Shown: positions 32,494 through 49,100 of the stretch, piece by piece
Numbering within the stretch: the stretch's first letter is position 1
Layout of the letters: each line of letters begins with the position of its first letter
Origin: Nemania diffusa
Lineage: Eukaryota; Ascomycota; Sordariomycetes; Xylariales; Xylariaceae
DNA: 64,000 nucleotides
Direction of reading: 5' to 3'
Assembly: GCA_038501195.1 (NCBI GenBank)
Contig: JBBPUQ010000001.1
Location: 4,836,001 to 4,900,000 of the forward strand
Notes under the pieces: model-generated
The model's input: only the letters and a program-made list of their open reading frames with translations
Told to the model about the DNA's origin: nothing
The model's database searches: none
Translations under genes and position numbers: made by a program

Positions 32494-35400
32494 ATATAAT
32501 ATTTTTATTATAATTTTAATAATAAAATTATATTAATATTTTTTAATGTTTATTTATTTTTTAAATTTTTATTAAAAAAATTTTATTATTTATATATTTT
32601 TTATATTATTTTTATTTTAAATAGTTTTATTAAAATATAATATAATTATAATTAAAATTAAGTTTTTAATATATAATAATATAAATAAAGTTAAAGTTAA
32701 ATTTTTAAAAAATAATTATAACTATTAAAATATTTAATATATTTTTTAAAATTTTTTAATTTTTATATTTTTTAATTTTAATATTTAATAATTTATTATA
32801 TAATTTTTTATAAAAATAAATATATTTAATTAATTAAAATTTTTTATATTTATTTATTTATTTATTTATATTAAAAATAAAAAAGTTTTATATATTAAAT
32901 ATAATTTAATTTTATTTATTTATATTAAAAAATATAATATAATTTATTTTTATTTTTATTAATAATATAATTTTTTATATTAAATATAAATTAATTATAT
33001 TATTTAATATTTTATTTATTATTTTTTATATTTTTATTTTAATTTTTTTTTTAAAAAAAATACATTTTTAAATAAATAATAAAATAATATTAATAGTTTT
33101 TTTAAATATTATTAATAAAATTATATAAAATAATATATAAATAATTAATTAAATAAACTTTTAAATATTAATAATTATATATTTTTTTTAATTAATTTAT
33201 TAATATATAAAATAATAAAAATAAAATAAATATTTAAAAATATTATTATTTATATTTTATTAATTAATTTTTAATTTAAATTTATATAAAATAATTAAAA
33301 AGTTTTATTAAAATTAAATTTTAATTTATAAATTTAATATATTAATTAATATTAAGTTTTTAATTATATATATATATTATTAATTTTTTATTGTTTTTTT
33401 TAAAAAGTTTTTATTTAATAATTTTATTAAATTTTATATAATATTAAAATAAAAAAGTTTTATATTTATTTAAAAATTTATTTTAATAATATATGTAGTA
33501 AAAATAACTTTTTAAATAATTATAAAAAATTAATTATGTTTTAAAATTAAATATTTAATTTATTATAATTATTATAATTTTTTTTTTTTTATTTATTTGT
33601 TATATTTTTAAATATTTTATTATAATAATATAAATAAATTTAATAAAATAAACTTAAAAAGTTAAGTTTTAAAATTTATTTAAATAAATTTATTTAATAA
33701 AAAAACTTAAAAAAAAGCTTTTATAAAAGTTTTTTTATTATTTATAATATTAATTATTAAAATTATTATTAATTATAAATATTTATTATTATAAATAAAT
33801 AAAAATAATTATAAAATTAAAACTTAAAAATAAAATATTAAATTTAAAATTAATATTTATTAAAAATATATATATATATATAAAGTTTAAAAATTAAAAA
33901 ATTAAAATAATTAAAATATTTAATAAATTTTATAATAATATATTTTTTAAAATTATTTTAATTATATTAATTTAATTTTATTTATTAAATTTAATTATAT
34001 TTTTATATATAATAATTATAAATTTAGTTTATTTATTAAATTAATATTTTTTTTAATAAATAATTTTAATTTTTATTATTATAAATATATATATATTTTT
34101 TTTATATAATATTTTAAAAACTTTTATTTATTTTTAATATATTTTTTTTATATTTTTATTATATTTTTTAAAAAAATTAAAAAAAATATTAAAACAATTT
34201 TAAAAATTAATTATAATTAATTAAAACAATATAATAAATTTAAATTTTAAATTATAATATAAAATATTTAAAATAATATTAATTTAAATAATATTATATT
34301 TATATTTAAAATTAAAATTAAATTAAAATTTTTAATTTATAAAAATATTAAATAAACTTTTTTATAAAAATAAATTAATTAATATAAAAAAAATTTCAAA
34401 ATATAAAAAGTTTAAAATAATAATAATTTTATAAAAAATATTATATTATTAATATTTAAAAATATATAATTAATAATAATTAAAATTATTATAAAATTTA
34501 ATAAATTTATTAAAATTTATATTAATAAAATATTTAAAAATATAATTAATATTTTTTAATATATTAATTTATATAATTAAATATTAAAAATAATTAATTT
34601 TAAATATTTAAAAATAATATTAATATAAATATTTAATAAAAATAATTTTAATATTAATTTAACAATTAAATATTTAAAAAATAATTTAATTTTTATAAAA
34701 TTAATTATTATAAATAATTTATTAATTAAATATTAAATAATATTAAATTAAATTTTATAATAAATAAATTTTATTTATTAATATAAAAATTAAATAATTA
34801 TATATAAAAAAATCAAAATATATTAAATATTTAATATAATAAATAAATTTATAATTAAAAACTTTTTTAAAATTATAAATAAATATATTATTTTTAAATA
34901 AATTATTAAATAATTTTTTATTTATTTTAAAATAAACTTTTTTATAAAAAATAAAAGTTTAAAAAGTTTATTTATAAAAATAAATTAAAAATGTTTTAAA
35001 ATATTTTTAAAATTTATTATATTTTAATTAATAAAATTTAAAAAAAATTTAAAAAAAAAATTATAAAAAATAAAATAAAAAATTTTAATATTTTTATAAA
35101 TAATATATAAAATATATTTATTTATAATATTTTAAAATATATAAAATTTTTTAATATATAATTATAAATTTTATAAAAAAAAAATTATTAAAAATATTTT
35201 TTATTAAAAATATAAAAACAATTAAAAAATAATAAAAATATATTTATTAAAATAATTTTTATAAAAAAAAATAAAAAAATAAATAAAAAATAAAAAAAAT
35301 TAATTTTAAAAAAATAAAAATAAAAAAATAAAAAAATTTAATATAATAATAATATAATATATATAATTATTAATTTATTTTTTTTAAAATTTATATTTAA

Positions 35401-37960
35401 TTTTAAATATAAAAATTATATTTTTTATTTAATAATATATTATTAAATAATTATAATATTTTTTATTTTATAAATAATAAATTATTTTTAAAAGATTTAT
35501 TTTTTAAAATTATTAAAAAAATAATAATAATAAATATTAATATTTTTTAATTTTTAATTTTAAAAATTAAAATTTAAATTATAAAAAATATATTTTTTAA
35601 AAAAAATAAAAAAAATTTAATTAATTTAATATTTATAAAAATAATATTTATAAAAAAAATTTATATAAATTTAATTTTTAAAAGTTATTTTTAAAAAATA
35701 AATATATAATATTATAAATTAAATTATATATTAAAATTTAATAAATTTAAAAAAAATTATATAATTATTAAATTTTTAAAATATTATAATTTAATATTTT
35801 TTTAATATAATTTATTTTTTATTTATTTAAATTAATTTTTAATAATAAATATAATATATATTTTAATAAAAGTTTTTATAAATATAATAAAATTTTTTAA
35901 ATTAATTATTTAAAAAATATTTAAAATTAAAATTTTTAAAATTTAAATTATTTAAAATATTAATATATAATATAAAAAATATAAAAATTAATAAAATTTT
36001 ATAATTTAAATATTAAAATTTATATAAAAATATATATTTTATAAAAAACTTTTAAATAAATTATTAAAAAAATATTAATAAAGTTTTTTTATAAAATTTT
36101 TTAAAATTTATATAATTATTTAAAAAAATTTAATAAATTATAATAAATATTAATATTTAAAAATAAATTTAATAATATAATTTAATTTAATTTTTTTAAA
36201 AATAAAAAATAAAACATTATATTTAAATAAATAAAAAAGTTTAAATATTGAATAATATAATAATTTAAATTTTTTATATTAAAATTTAAAAAATTATATA
36301 TTATAAATTTTAAATTAAAAAAAAAATTAATATAAAAAATTTTTATTAAATAATATTAAAATATTAATAAAAAATAATAAAAAAATAAATAAAAATATAA
36401 TTAAAAAATTAATTAAAATATTTTTAAAAATTAAAACTTTAAACTTTTTTTAATTAAAAATAATTTAAATAATAATTTAATTAATATTTTAAATAATATA
36501 TATTTAAAATAAATAAAAAATTCAATTTTTATATATAAATTTAAAATTTATTTTTTAAATAAAAATAAAAAAATAAGTTTTTATTATTAAATTTTTAAAA
36601 TAAAATTAAAAATATATATTAAATATTTAATAAAATATATATTAAATAATTTATATAAAATTAAAAAATTTTATTTATAAAAAATAATTTTAATAAAAAA
36701 TATTAAATTTAATAAAAAGATTTTTTATAATAAAAAATAAAAATATTTTAAAATTAAAATTTTAAATATTTAAAATATATAATAATTTATAATAATAATA
36801 AATTAAATATTAAATAAAAATATTTTAAATAATTATAATAATAATATTTAATTTATTAATAAATTTTTTAATATTTATATAAAAAAATAAAATTTAAAAA
36901 AAATATAATTATAATAAAATTAATTATAAAATTTAATAAAAATTATATATTTTAATTATAAAAACTTTTAATTTTTTAATAAATATTTAAATTTAAAAAA
37001 TAATAAAATAATATAAAAATAAAATTTAAAAAAATAATTTAAAATAAAATAATAATATTTTTAAATAATAAAATATTTTAAACTTTTTAAATTAATATAT
37101 TAAATATTAAAAATAAATTTAATAAAAATTTATAATAATATAAATATTAAATTATATTTAAAATATTAATTAAATTATTTTAAATTAAATATAAATATAT
37201 ATATAAAATTAATTTATTAATTTTATAAATAAATAAATATTTTAAAAAAATAATATATTAAAAATTAAAAAATAATAATAAAAATTATTTAATTTTTATT
37301 ATAATATTTTATAAAAAAATAAAATATGTTTTTTAAAAAATAACTTTTAATAATTTTTTTTAAAAACTTTTAAATTTAATTAATTAAAAATTTTATATTA
37401 AAAAAATTAAATATATAAAATATTATATATAATATTTATAATAATAATAAATTATAAAAAAGCTATATATTTAAATATAATATTTTAAAAGCTTTTTATT
37501 TATAAAAATAATTTTTCAAAATTATTATTTAAAAATTAAAAAAACTTTTTTAAATATTTAATTAATAAATTATTTAAAAATAATATTTATAAAAAATATA
37601 AATAATTAAAAAATAATAAAATATTTATATATAAATTTAATAAAATTTTTTATTAAATATATATAAAATATATTTAATAATTAAAAATAATTTTTAAAAA
37701 AAATATATTTTAATTAATTTATATAGTTATTTTTATAATAAAAATATTTAAATTTATAATAACATTAATATTAATTTTTAATTTTAATATTATATAATTT
37801 AATATAATTAAAATATATTTTAATATATTAAAAATCTATAAAGTTTTTATAAATATATAACTTTTAAAAAATTTTAATTAAAACAATTTAATTAATAAAT
37901 TTAATAAAATATTATATAATTTAAAAACTTTTTTTTTACTTTTATTTTTAATAAATAAAA
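32494..37960. repeat. AT-saturated segment right of the gypsy element
   Basis: Among the most extreme DNA of the window, with hardly any G or C for over 5 kb. No gene, RNA or readable motif. Its right end is the shared repeat at 37,961-38,198, as for AT block 1, so both segments may be copies of one older element family. Confidence 0.75.
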
Positions 37961-38198
37961 AACAATTAAATAAAATAAAAAATTATTTATAATGTTATAA
38001 AAAATTTGCAATAAAACTTTATAGCTAAAATAAATAATTTTGCTTTTTTATTTAAAAATAATAAATTATTAAATAGTTAAAAAAATTTTTAAAATAATTT
38101 TTTAACTTAAATAAAAAATTCTTTTTATTTATTAAAATATAATTTATTTAATTTAGTTTTAATTATATATATATAATTATAATTAATTAAACTAGCTA
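37961..38198 (+). repeat. Element end shared with 20,211-20,445 (strongly mutated copy)
   Basis: Colinear with the block 1 copy over about 235 bp, with almost all differences transitions and this copy the more AT-rich. Same orientation, so both mark the same end of an element. Confidence 0.75.
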
Positions 38199-38530
38199 TT
38201 TTTATATATAAACTATATTAATATATATTCATAGTTTATTTTTACTATTTATAATATAAATTATTTATTAATTATTTTAATTTATATTTATTTTATATAA
38301 AAACTAAAACAATAGTTAAAAATTAATAGTTTTTATTAAATAATATATAAAATTTAATAGTTAATTAAAGTTAAATAACTATAATAGTAGCAGTAATAGC
38401 TATAAATATTTATAACTAATATAATAAATAAATAAAATAGTTGTAATTACAATTAACTATATAGCTATTATAATAAATAAAATAAATAATTAAATTATAT
38501 ATATTTTTATATAAGTTATTTTAGCTATAA

Positions 38531-38606
38531 TTATTTATATTACTATTTATTTATATTATTATTTATATTATTTATTTATATTATTATTTATATTATTATT
38601 ATTATA
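38531..38606. repeat. Simple tandem array of TTATTTATATTA type
   Basis: Irregular repeats of TATTATTTATAT with TATTTAT interruptions. AT-only low-complexity DNA. Confidence 0.6.
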
Positions 38607-38940
38607 ACTTTTATTTATTAATAATATTATTATATTTTGCAATTATTACTAATCTTTTATTATTTTTAAATTTATTATATTTTAAACTATTGATTAATTA
38701 TTTTTTTAATTAAAAATATTAACTTTAAAATAATTTTTAAGTTTTTAATAAACTTTATATTTTTATTTTTAACAAAAGCTTTATTGTTTATTATTATATT
38801 TAATTAATATTATTAATAAATATATTAATTTTTTTATTAATATTTTTTTAATAAAAAATAAATCAATTTAAAATTAATATAATAAAATTAAAACTTATAA
38901 AATTTATTAATATAATAAATCAATTAATTTTAAATTTAAA

Positions 38941-39661
38941 GTTATTAATATTTTAATTAAACAGTTTTAATATTTTAAACTTATATAAAAAATATTAAAT
39001 AATATTAATAATAAATAATTATATAATATTAAAAAGTTAATATAATAAAATATATTTATTTTAAATTATTATTATAAACTAATTAATATATAAGTTATTT
39101 AAATAAATTAATTATAATAAATTTTAAATTTTAATCGATTTTAATATTAATAAATTTAATAAAAAAAAAGTTAATAATAAAAATATATATTTTTTTAAAG
39201 TTAAATAAAATATAATAATTAAATTATATTATTTTTAATAATATATTTAAAACTAAATTAAATAAAATAATTATATTTTTAAATATATAAATATAGCTTT
39301 ATTAATTTATTTTTTTAAATATATTTTAAATATATATTAATGTTTTTTAAAATTTTTTAAACTATTATATATAACAAAGTTTATTTAAAAAAACAATATT
39401 AATTCAAAAAACAAAATATTAAATAATAATATTTAAAAAAATACTATATAAAAATATTATTTAAAACAATATAAATTTAAACTTTAATATTTTAAAAATA
39501 TTTAAATTATTAATTTTAAACTATATTATTAAAGTTTATAAAAAATATTATATTATTATTTAATTAAATAAAATAAATATAAAATATTATAATTTATAAA
39601 AAAGTATTAATATTTTTATTATAAAAGCTAAAATATTTATAATTAATGTTAATATTGCTAA
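38941..39661 (+). repeat. Tandem duplication, unit 1
   Basis: Starts near ATTTTAATTAAACAGTTTTA and is followed about 721 bp later by ATTTTAATTAAATAGTTTTA. Shared landmarks include TTAAACTTATAT(A/G)(A/G)AAAATATT, TATATATTTTTTTAAA(G/A)TTAAA and the final TATTGCTAATATT. Confidence 0.65.
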
Positions 39662-40150
39662 TATTGCAAATAATATTTTAATTAAATAGTTTTAATATTT
39701 TAAACTTATATAGAAAATATTAAATAATATTAATAACAAATAGTTATATAATAATAAAAACTTAAATAAATTATTAAAACAAATTAATTATAATAATATT
39801 TTAATATTTATTAATTTTAATATTAATAAATTAAATAAAAATCAATTAACAATATAAATATATATTTTTTTAAAATTAAATAAAATATAACTATTAAGTT
39901 ATATTACTTTTAATAATATATTTAAAACAATATTAAATAAAACAATTATATTTTTAAATATATTAATTTTTTTTATTATTATATATAATAAAATTTATTA
40001 TTTATTAAACTTTTTATTTTAAAAATATTTAAACTATAAAGTTTAGTTATATTGTTAAAATTTATAAAATATATTATATTATTATTTAATAAAAAAAGCA
40101 AAAAAGTTTATAATTAATAAAATTATTGCTAATATTATATTTTAACAAAT
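39662..40150 (+). repeat. Tandem duplication, unit 2 (shortened)
   Basis: Colinear with unit 1 but missing roughly 200 bp in total. Substitutions are mostly transitions in both directions, so each unit mutated on its own. Confidence 0.65.
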
Positions 40151-43100
40151 TATTACTAATATAAATTTTTAAATATTTAAAACTTATAAATATTTATATT
40201 TTTAATATTTTTTATATTATTTTTAAACTTTAATTTTATTTTAATATTATATTTATATATAGCTAAAATAACAAAATAAAAAAATATTAAAATATTTTAT
40301 AAGTTATTATTAAATTAAGTTTTATTATTAATTTAATAGTTTATTAATTAAATTTAGTTTAATTTATATTATTTATAATAATAAAATTATAAATAAATAA
40401 TAAAAAAAAATAACTAGTAATAGTTTTTAAATTTAGATTTAAAAACAAAACTAATAAAATATATAACTAAGAATTATTTTTATTAATAAAACTTAAAGTT
40501 TAATATTTATAAAATATAAATATAAAATAATTTATTTATAATTTTATTTATTATATTTATAATTGTTAAACTATAAATAATAAATAAAAAAAATCACTAT
40601 TTATAAATTTTATTAATAAAAAATAAAAACAATATATATAATTAATAATAAAAACAAATATATTAATTAATAATTTTAAAAACAATAATATAATAATAAA
40701 AAAATTTATTATAGCTATAAATAAAAATAAAAATAAAGTTTAGATTTAATTATATTTAAAATTTATAAAAATATAATATAAATATTAATTATAAAAACAT
40801 TGTTGTTTTATTTTATAAAAAGATTTTTAACTTTAGTTTATTTATATAAAAAAGATTTATTTAAAAAAAACTAAATAAATAATTTAAAAAAAAATTTAAA
40901 AAGTTTATTAATAAAATAAAATCTAATTATATAAATTATAATATAATTATAAATTTATAATTTGCTATTTATATTATTATAATATATTTTATAACTATAT
41001 TTTTAAATATAACTTTATATAAAATTAAATTATAAATTGTTTTATTTAATTTTATATTTATATATTATTAGTTTATTTATTTTTTTTATTTTATTTATTG
41101 TTGTTTTTATTTTAAATAAAAAATATAGTTATAAATAATATTTTAAATTAACTAAAACAAAAAAATAAAAGCTTTTTAAATTTATTAATTATAATAATTA
41201 AATATATATATTAATAAAGTTTGTTTTTTTTTTATTTGTTTAATAATAACAAAAATACAATATTATAACTTTGTTATTATATTTTATATTTTATAATTAT
41301 AAATATTGAAATTAAAAAGTGGTTTTTTTTAATAAATAATTTAAAATGTAAAAAAAATGTTAATATATAAAACATATTTAATAAAATTAAAATTATTTTT
41401 TATAAAAGATTATATAGCTCGATATTTTTTATTATTAAAAAAAATAAAAAATATATAAAAAATAGTTTTATAATAATAAATATATTAAAAATAGTTTTAT
41501 ATATATAAATATTAAAATTAAATATAAATTTTTTAACTATATATTTTATATAATTAATTATTTTTAGTTTTTAATATATATTATTAATTATAACAATTAA
41601 TATTTTTATTATTAAAAAAAAATAAATAAATATTTTTACTATATTAAAGTTTATAATTAAATTTGCTATTTATAAAGTGTTTTTTTTTATATAATTATTA
41701 ATTAAAATATATTTTAATAAAAATATATATAATAGCTAATTATATAATTTAATAAAATTTAAAACTATTTAAATATTTAAATTATATTTTATTATATTTA
41801 ATAGTATAACTATTTTTATTATTTTATTTAAAATAATATTATTACTATTTATTACTTTTATATTTAAAATATTAATATTATTTTTTATTTATTAATTTAT
41901 TTATAAATAATTAAATAATATAATATATTTTATATTTATTATATATATTTATTTATTTAAAATAGCTATAGTAATAAATTCAAGTTAAAATTAATGTTTA
42001 AAATAATGTTTATTTTTTTATGTTTTATTTTATAACAATTAAAAATAATTGCTAGTTTTTATATAATTAATTTAAATAATAAATTTATTAAAATATAATA
42101 TCGAAATTTTTTTTATAAACTTAAATTAATAAAAGTTATTATATAAAATAATAATAAATAATTTTTTAAAATTATAATTGTTTTATTTTTATATTTATTA
42201 AAATTATAAATTAATTTTATAAAAATTAACTATAAATATTATATTATATTTATTTATTATTAAAATATTAATAGCTTTTTAACTTTAATATTTTATTTTT
42301 AAAAGTTTTTTATTTATAATATTGTAATTTTTATTATTTATTAATTTTAAAATTATAAAGTTTAATATAAAATATATAATAGTTTTATTAATATTAATTT
42401 TTATATAATTAAATATAATAATAAAACATATATAATTTTGTTTTTTTTTTAGTTTTAAAGCTATTATTAAAATTTAAATCATTTAATTTCTTTTAATATT
42501 ATTTTTATTTAATAAATAAAATAACATTTATAAATAAAAGCTAATATTAGTTTTTTATTAATTTTTAATATTAAAAATAACAAAAATATTTTTATAATAA
42601 TAGTTTATTTTATTTAAATATTTTAAAACTAAATTAAAAATAATTATTTATTTATAATTTAATTTATATTTTTTTATTATTATATTATTAATATAATATT
42701 ATATAAATTTAAAATTAATTAAAATATTAAATTATATAAATATATATTGCTATTTATAATAATATAATTTTATTATTTATAATATAACAATTAAGTTTTT
42801 ATTTATTTTAAATAAATTTTTATTATAAATTTATTATAATATATTTAAAATATTTATTTTATTGTTACTAGTGTTAAAACTTTTTGTTTTTTTTATATTA
42901 TATAATATTTTTTAATTTAATATATTGATTTTTTTTTTTTACTTTTTAATAACATTTTTTATTATATTAAATATTTAGTTTATTTGTTTTATATATTTTT
43001 TTTATATTATTAATAATATATTATAATATATTATTAATTTTTTAAAAATTAAATAATTGTTTAAGTTAAAATATATAATTTAATTAATTTAATATAATAA

Positions 43101-46100
43101 ATTTATAGTTTATTTAAAAATAAAAATTTTTATATTATATAATTATTATAATTATTATAATAAAATATTATTAAAAACTGCTATTATATTATAATATAAA
43201 AAATTGTTAACTTTTTTTATAATATTATAAAAAACTTTGTTTTTATTATTTAAAATATAATTATTATTAATTTTAAAATTATAATTAATTTTAATATTTT
43301 ATTATAATATATTATATTTTATATTTTTTTTTAATTTATAAAATAAATTAAAATTAAAATAAATAAATTATAATTAATTAAAATATTGAAATTTTAATTA
43401 TTTTTATAATAAAATAAACTTTAAAATTAAATTAAATATAAAATATTTTTAAAACATAAAAAAATTAAGCTTTACTATTTAAAATTATATATATAATATA
43501 TTATTATTTTTATTAAAAAATAATATATTATTAATTATAAAAATTACAAACTTTTTAAAACATTTAATTTATTAATTAAATTAGCTATTATTTTAAATAT
43601 TATTAAATAAATAAAAATTTACTAGTTATTTTTTATTTAGTTTTAATATAATTTAAATGTAAAATATATAATTATATAAATAAAAATTTTATAATTAAAA
43701 ACTTTTTATTTTATAAACTTAAAAAATTATTAAACAAATGTTCTTTTTTAGTTTAAAAAAATATAATTTATTTTATATTTAATTTTATAAATTTTTTTAA
43801 TTAAATTAAATTATTTAATGTTATAAATTTAATTATATTTATATAAATTTTTAATAAATTATTAATATATAAATTTATTATTAAATATTTTAAAAAATAT
43901 AATATATATTATAATTAAAAATATAGTTTATTATATTAATTAAAAATAACTTTTATTTAAAAAATATTTTATTAAATATTTTTATTATTAAATTTTTAGT
44001 TATAAAATTTAGCTATTAAATATTTATAAAATTTAAATTTGTTTTAAATATATTTAAATATATTACAATTAATATTAATTGTTAATATATAAGCAATTTT
44101 AACTTTATAATATAGTTAATAATATAATATATTAATAATAAAGTTTAAGCTTTTATAAAAATAAACAAAAAGTTATAATTATATTAAAAAACTATTACTA
44201 TTATTTTATTAAATCGATTATAATAATAAATATTATATTTAATATAAAATATATTTTTTATATTAATACAAATATATAATATTAAAATTTATAACTATTT
44301 AAATTAATAGTAAAGTTTAAAAATGCATTTTTTATTTATTATATATATATATTTTTAATATATTAATATATATTTATACTTTTAAATATTATTAATAATA
44401 AAATAAACTTTTTTTTTTTATTTATTTATAAACTTATTTTTTAATATTAAAAAGTTGTTATAAAATTTAATTTATATATAATTTTTTATTATTTAATAAT
44501 TTAAAATAACTTTATTAATATTTTCGAAAAAATATTTATTTATTAAATTATTTTTAATTTATATATAAGCAATAATTTAATTAATATTTAAATTATTAAA
44601 AAACTATATTATATTATATAAATAAAATATACTATAGCTATTTATTTTAATATAGCTAAAATATTTAAATATATAAATAAAACTATTAAACTGCTATAAC
44701 AAAATTTTAATTAATTTCTTTTTATAATATTAATAATAATTAAAAAATATAAGTTTAAAATTATTTAAGTTATTTTTTATAATATAATATTTTATATAAA
44801 GCTTTATTTATTTTAATATATATAAATAATATTAAATTATTAAAGTTTATTATAAATTATATAGTAAATAAATTATATTAAATAATTATACTTTTTATTT
44901 TTTAATATTGTAATATTTTTTTTTTATTAAATAAAAACTGCTAATATTTATATATTATTATTTTTTTTAATAATATTAATATTTAAAAATTATTTATTAA
45001 TTTATTATTTTAAAGTTTAAAAATAATTTGTTATAATTTAAATATTAAAATTAAATTATATATTTGTTTTATTTTATAAAATAAAGTTTTTTTTAAATAA
45101 ATAAAACTAATTTATATATTATTATTTTAAATAATTTAATTAAACACTAAAAATAAAAAAACAAAATAAATTATAATATATTTATTATATTATTATAATT
45201 TAATAAAAACTTAATTAATATATTTATTAATAATATATTTTTATAATATATAAACAATTATATAAAATATATATTTATATATTTAAACTAAAGTTTTTTT
45301 TTTTAATAATATTATAATTTATAAAATAATTTTTTGTTATATTTACTAAGTTTTTTTATTTATATAAAAAAACTTTAATAAATATAAAAATAAAATAGTT
45401 TAAATTTTAAGTTTTTAAAAATTTATTTTTAAATATAACTTAAATATATAATTAATTTTAAAAACTTATTTATATAAATTATATTTTATTAATAATAATA
45501 GCTTGTTTTTAATTTATTAAAAAAAAGCTAAAAAATATTAACATTATTAATATATTTAATTTATAGTTAAAACTACAACTATTATTAATAAATTAATTAA
45601 TAAATATAATATTGTTTAATTAATTTATTAATAATTTTTTAGCGTTTTTTTTAATATTATAAATAATATTATTAAAAATTAATAAATTTTTATATATTAA
45701 TAATAAAAAAAATATATTAATTAAATTAATAAAAATAAATAATATAAAAATAAATATATAAAATTTATTAAATATTAAAAAGTAGTTTATATTAAAAAAT
45801 ATATATTTAAAACATTTAACAGTTTTAATAACAATATTTAATATAGTAATAATTTTTTTAAAAATAAATAGTAATATTATTTTTTTTTTTTTTTTTTATA
45901 TATTTTAAAATTTTTTATTTTTTATAATATTTTAATATAAATAGTTATTAATATAAAGCTATAATAATATTTTAATTATAATAGTTTTATAAAATTTAAA
46001 AAAAAATAATATATTTTTTTTTTATAATATATTAAATTTAATTTATATAACTTTAATTTTTTTTTTAATATTTTTAATTAATTAAAAAAATATATTAATA

Positions 46101-49100
46101 ATAAAAAAAATATTATTAATAAATATAAAAATATATTTAATACTTTTATAATAAAATAAGTTTATAAAATAATTAGTTTTTAAATTAAATATAAACTTAG
46201 TAATATAATTAAATATAATATTAATAATTAAAAAGTATTTTTTAAAAAAGTATAATATATTGATCTTTTTAAATTAAAAATATTTATATAATATTTATAG
46301 CATATTTAATTAATAAATTATTAATAAGTTTTTTTTTATAATTTTTATATTATATAGTTTATAAATATTAATATTGTTATTTAATATAAAATATTAATAA
46401 TAGTTTAAGCAATAAAAACTATATTTATTAAAATTAGAAAAAAGTTATTACAACTTAATTTTAAATCAACATAAAAACTTTATAATATTTATAGTTATTA
46501 TTTTTATTTAAACTATTTAAATTTAACAAAGCTAATATTAATTTAATAATAATAATATAAAATTTTAAATTTTTATTTAAAAATATAATATATATTTAGC
46601 TTTTTTTTTAGTAGTAATAAAATTAAAATATTTTATAGTTATTAAATTTTATATTTTAAATATATAAAATTTATTTAATATATTTATATATATTTAAACT
46701 GCTTTTTTAATATTGTTTATATTTAAGTTATAAATATTTAAAATAAATATTTAAATTATTAATAAAAATAACAATAATAATATTAATCGAAATATTAATA
46801 TTATATATATAGCAAATATTAATAAACTATATATATTATTATTAAATAAAAAAATATTAATAATAAATAAAAAATATATTTTTAATATATATAAATTAAT
46901 TATAAATTATATAATAAAAAAAATATATATTATTAAATTTAATAATAATAATATAAATAATTAAAAATAAATTAATATTAAATTTTAAAAATTAAATGTT
47001 ATTATAAATAAAATATAATAATAAAATTAAAATATTAATTATTTAATATTTATTAAAATATAATAAAATAAATTATATTAAAATATTTTAATATTTTATT
47101 TATATATATTATTATTTATATATAATAAAATAGTTTTAATAGTTATAATTAAATATAACTAATTTAATTAAATTATATTTATATTATAAATTATATAATA
47201 TATAATTTATAGTTTAAATTTTTAATATATTATATAAAAATATTAATATATTTTAAAATTTATAAACTTAAAACTATTTATAAATATAAAAATTATTATA
47301 TTATAAAGTTATTAATATTATAAACTATTTTTTATTTTTTATATTAATAAAAAACTAAAAAAACTATTAATTAAAATAAAAAAATATAATATAAATATTA
47401 TTTATATTTTTTTTAATAAAAAGCTAAGTTTAAATTATATAATTTTTAATTTATATTATAAATTTTATTTTATATAAACTAAATAAAAAAAATTAGCTTA
47501 AGTTTATCAATAAATATAAGTTTTTTTTTTTATAAAAAAAATTTAAATAAATTATTATTATATAAAATATAAAATAATATAAATAGTTTTAATATTATAG
47601 TTTTTTTTTTAATTTAAAGATTATAGTTAAAATATATTGTTTTTTATATAGTTAATAAAAACTTATTAATTTTAGTAAAATTTTTTTTATATAATATAAA
47701 GTTAATAAAATTAATATTGTTTAATATATAAAAAATTATTTATTATTAAATATTTTAATATATTAAATAATTAAATAATAATATATATATATTAATATTA
47801 ATTATTATATTAATTTTTAAATTAATTATTTTTATATTAAAAACAATATATAAAACTTTATTTTATTTTAAAAATAAATAACAATATTTTATTTTTTAAT
47901 TTTTATTTTTTTATAGCTTAATAATAAACTATTTTAATTTTTTTAATTTTTATTATATTTATTTTTTTTATTTTAATTATTTTTTTAATTTTTTTAATTT
48001 TTTTTAAATTTAAAAGTTATAAAATGTTATTTTTTTTTATATTTATTTAATATTTTTTTATAAATTTTTATAAAAGCTATAATATTAATTAATAATTTTA
48101 AATAAAAATACTTTTTAAATTATATAATAAATTTAAATATTTTATTTATTATTTATTATTAAAGAAACTTAGCTATTTTAATTATTAAAAATAATATAGT
48201 TTTTATATAAAAATTATATAATTTATAAACTATTTTTATTAAAATAAATTATATAAAAGTTTTTAAAACTAATAATATATAAAAATAAATTATAACTTTT
48301 TGTTAAAACTAAGTTTAATTATATATAAAAATATTTTTTTATTATTTTTAAATTAATATTTAATAATTTAAATTTATAGTAGCTATATTTATTTATTATA
48401 ATAATTTATAATATTTTTTGTTTATTTATTACTAAAATTAATAAAATTTTAATTTAAAAAAAGTTAAATTTAAATTTTATAATATTAGCTTTATTATTAA
48501 ATATAAAGATTTCTTTAAAAGTTAAGTATTTTTTTTAGCAAAATAAAAATATTTAAAAAATATATTTTTTTTAAAAGCTATTTAAAACAGTTTTTTTTTT
48601 ATTTTTTAATATTAAAGCTAAAAAACGCTTTAAATTTTTATTAAATAATTAAAAACAGTTAGTTTTATTTATTAATTAATTAATATATATTATAAATAAT
48701 ATTATTAAATAATTAAAAAATAAATATATTTAAAAGTTAAAATATAAAAAATATATATTTATATATTATAGCTTTATTTATATTATATATTTAAATAAAG
48801 AATTGAAACTTTTTAACTTTATTAATAATAATATTAAAGTTAACTTTATTGCTATTGCTTTATTTATAAATATTTGATATTTTAACAAATAATTATTTAT
48901 AAAAGTTTAAATAAAACTATTAAGCTTTATACAAACTAATTTTATAATTAATAATATAAAAAAAAACAGTAATATAACTGTTTTAATAAAGCTAATTGTT
49001 TTTTAATTGGAAAAAATATTAGCTTTATTTAATAATTTAATTAATATTAATAACTTATTAAATTTAAGCTATTAAAAAAATATAATATAATAATATTTAT

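Noticed and set aside
38531..38606. Possible CRISPR-like or satellite array
   Set aside because: AT-only low-complexity units without regular spacers.
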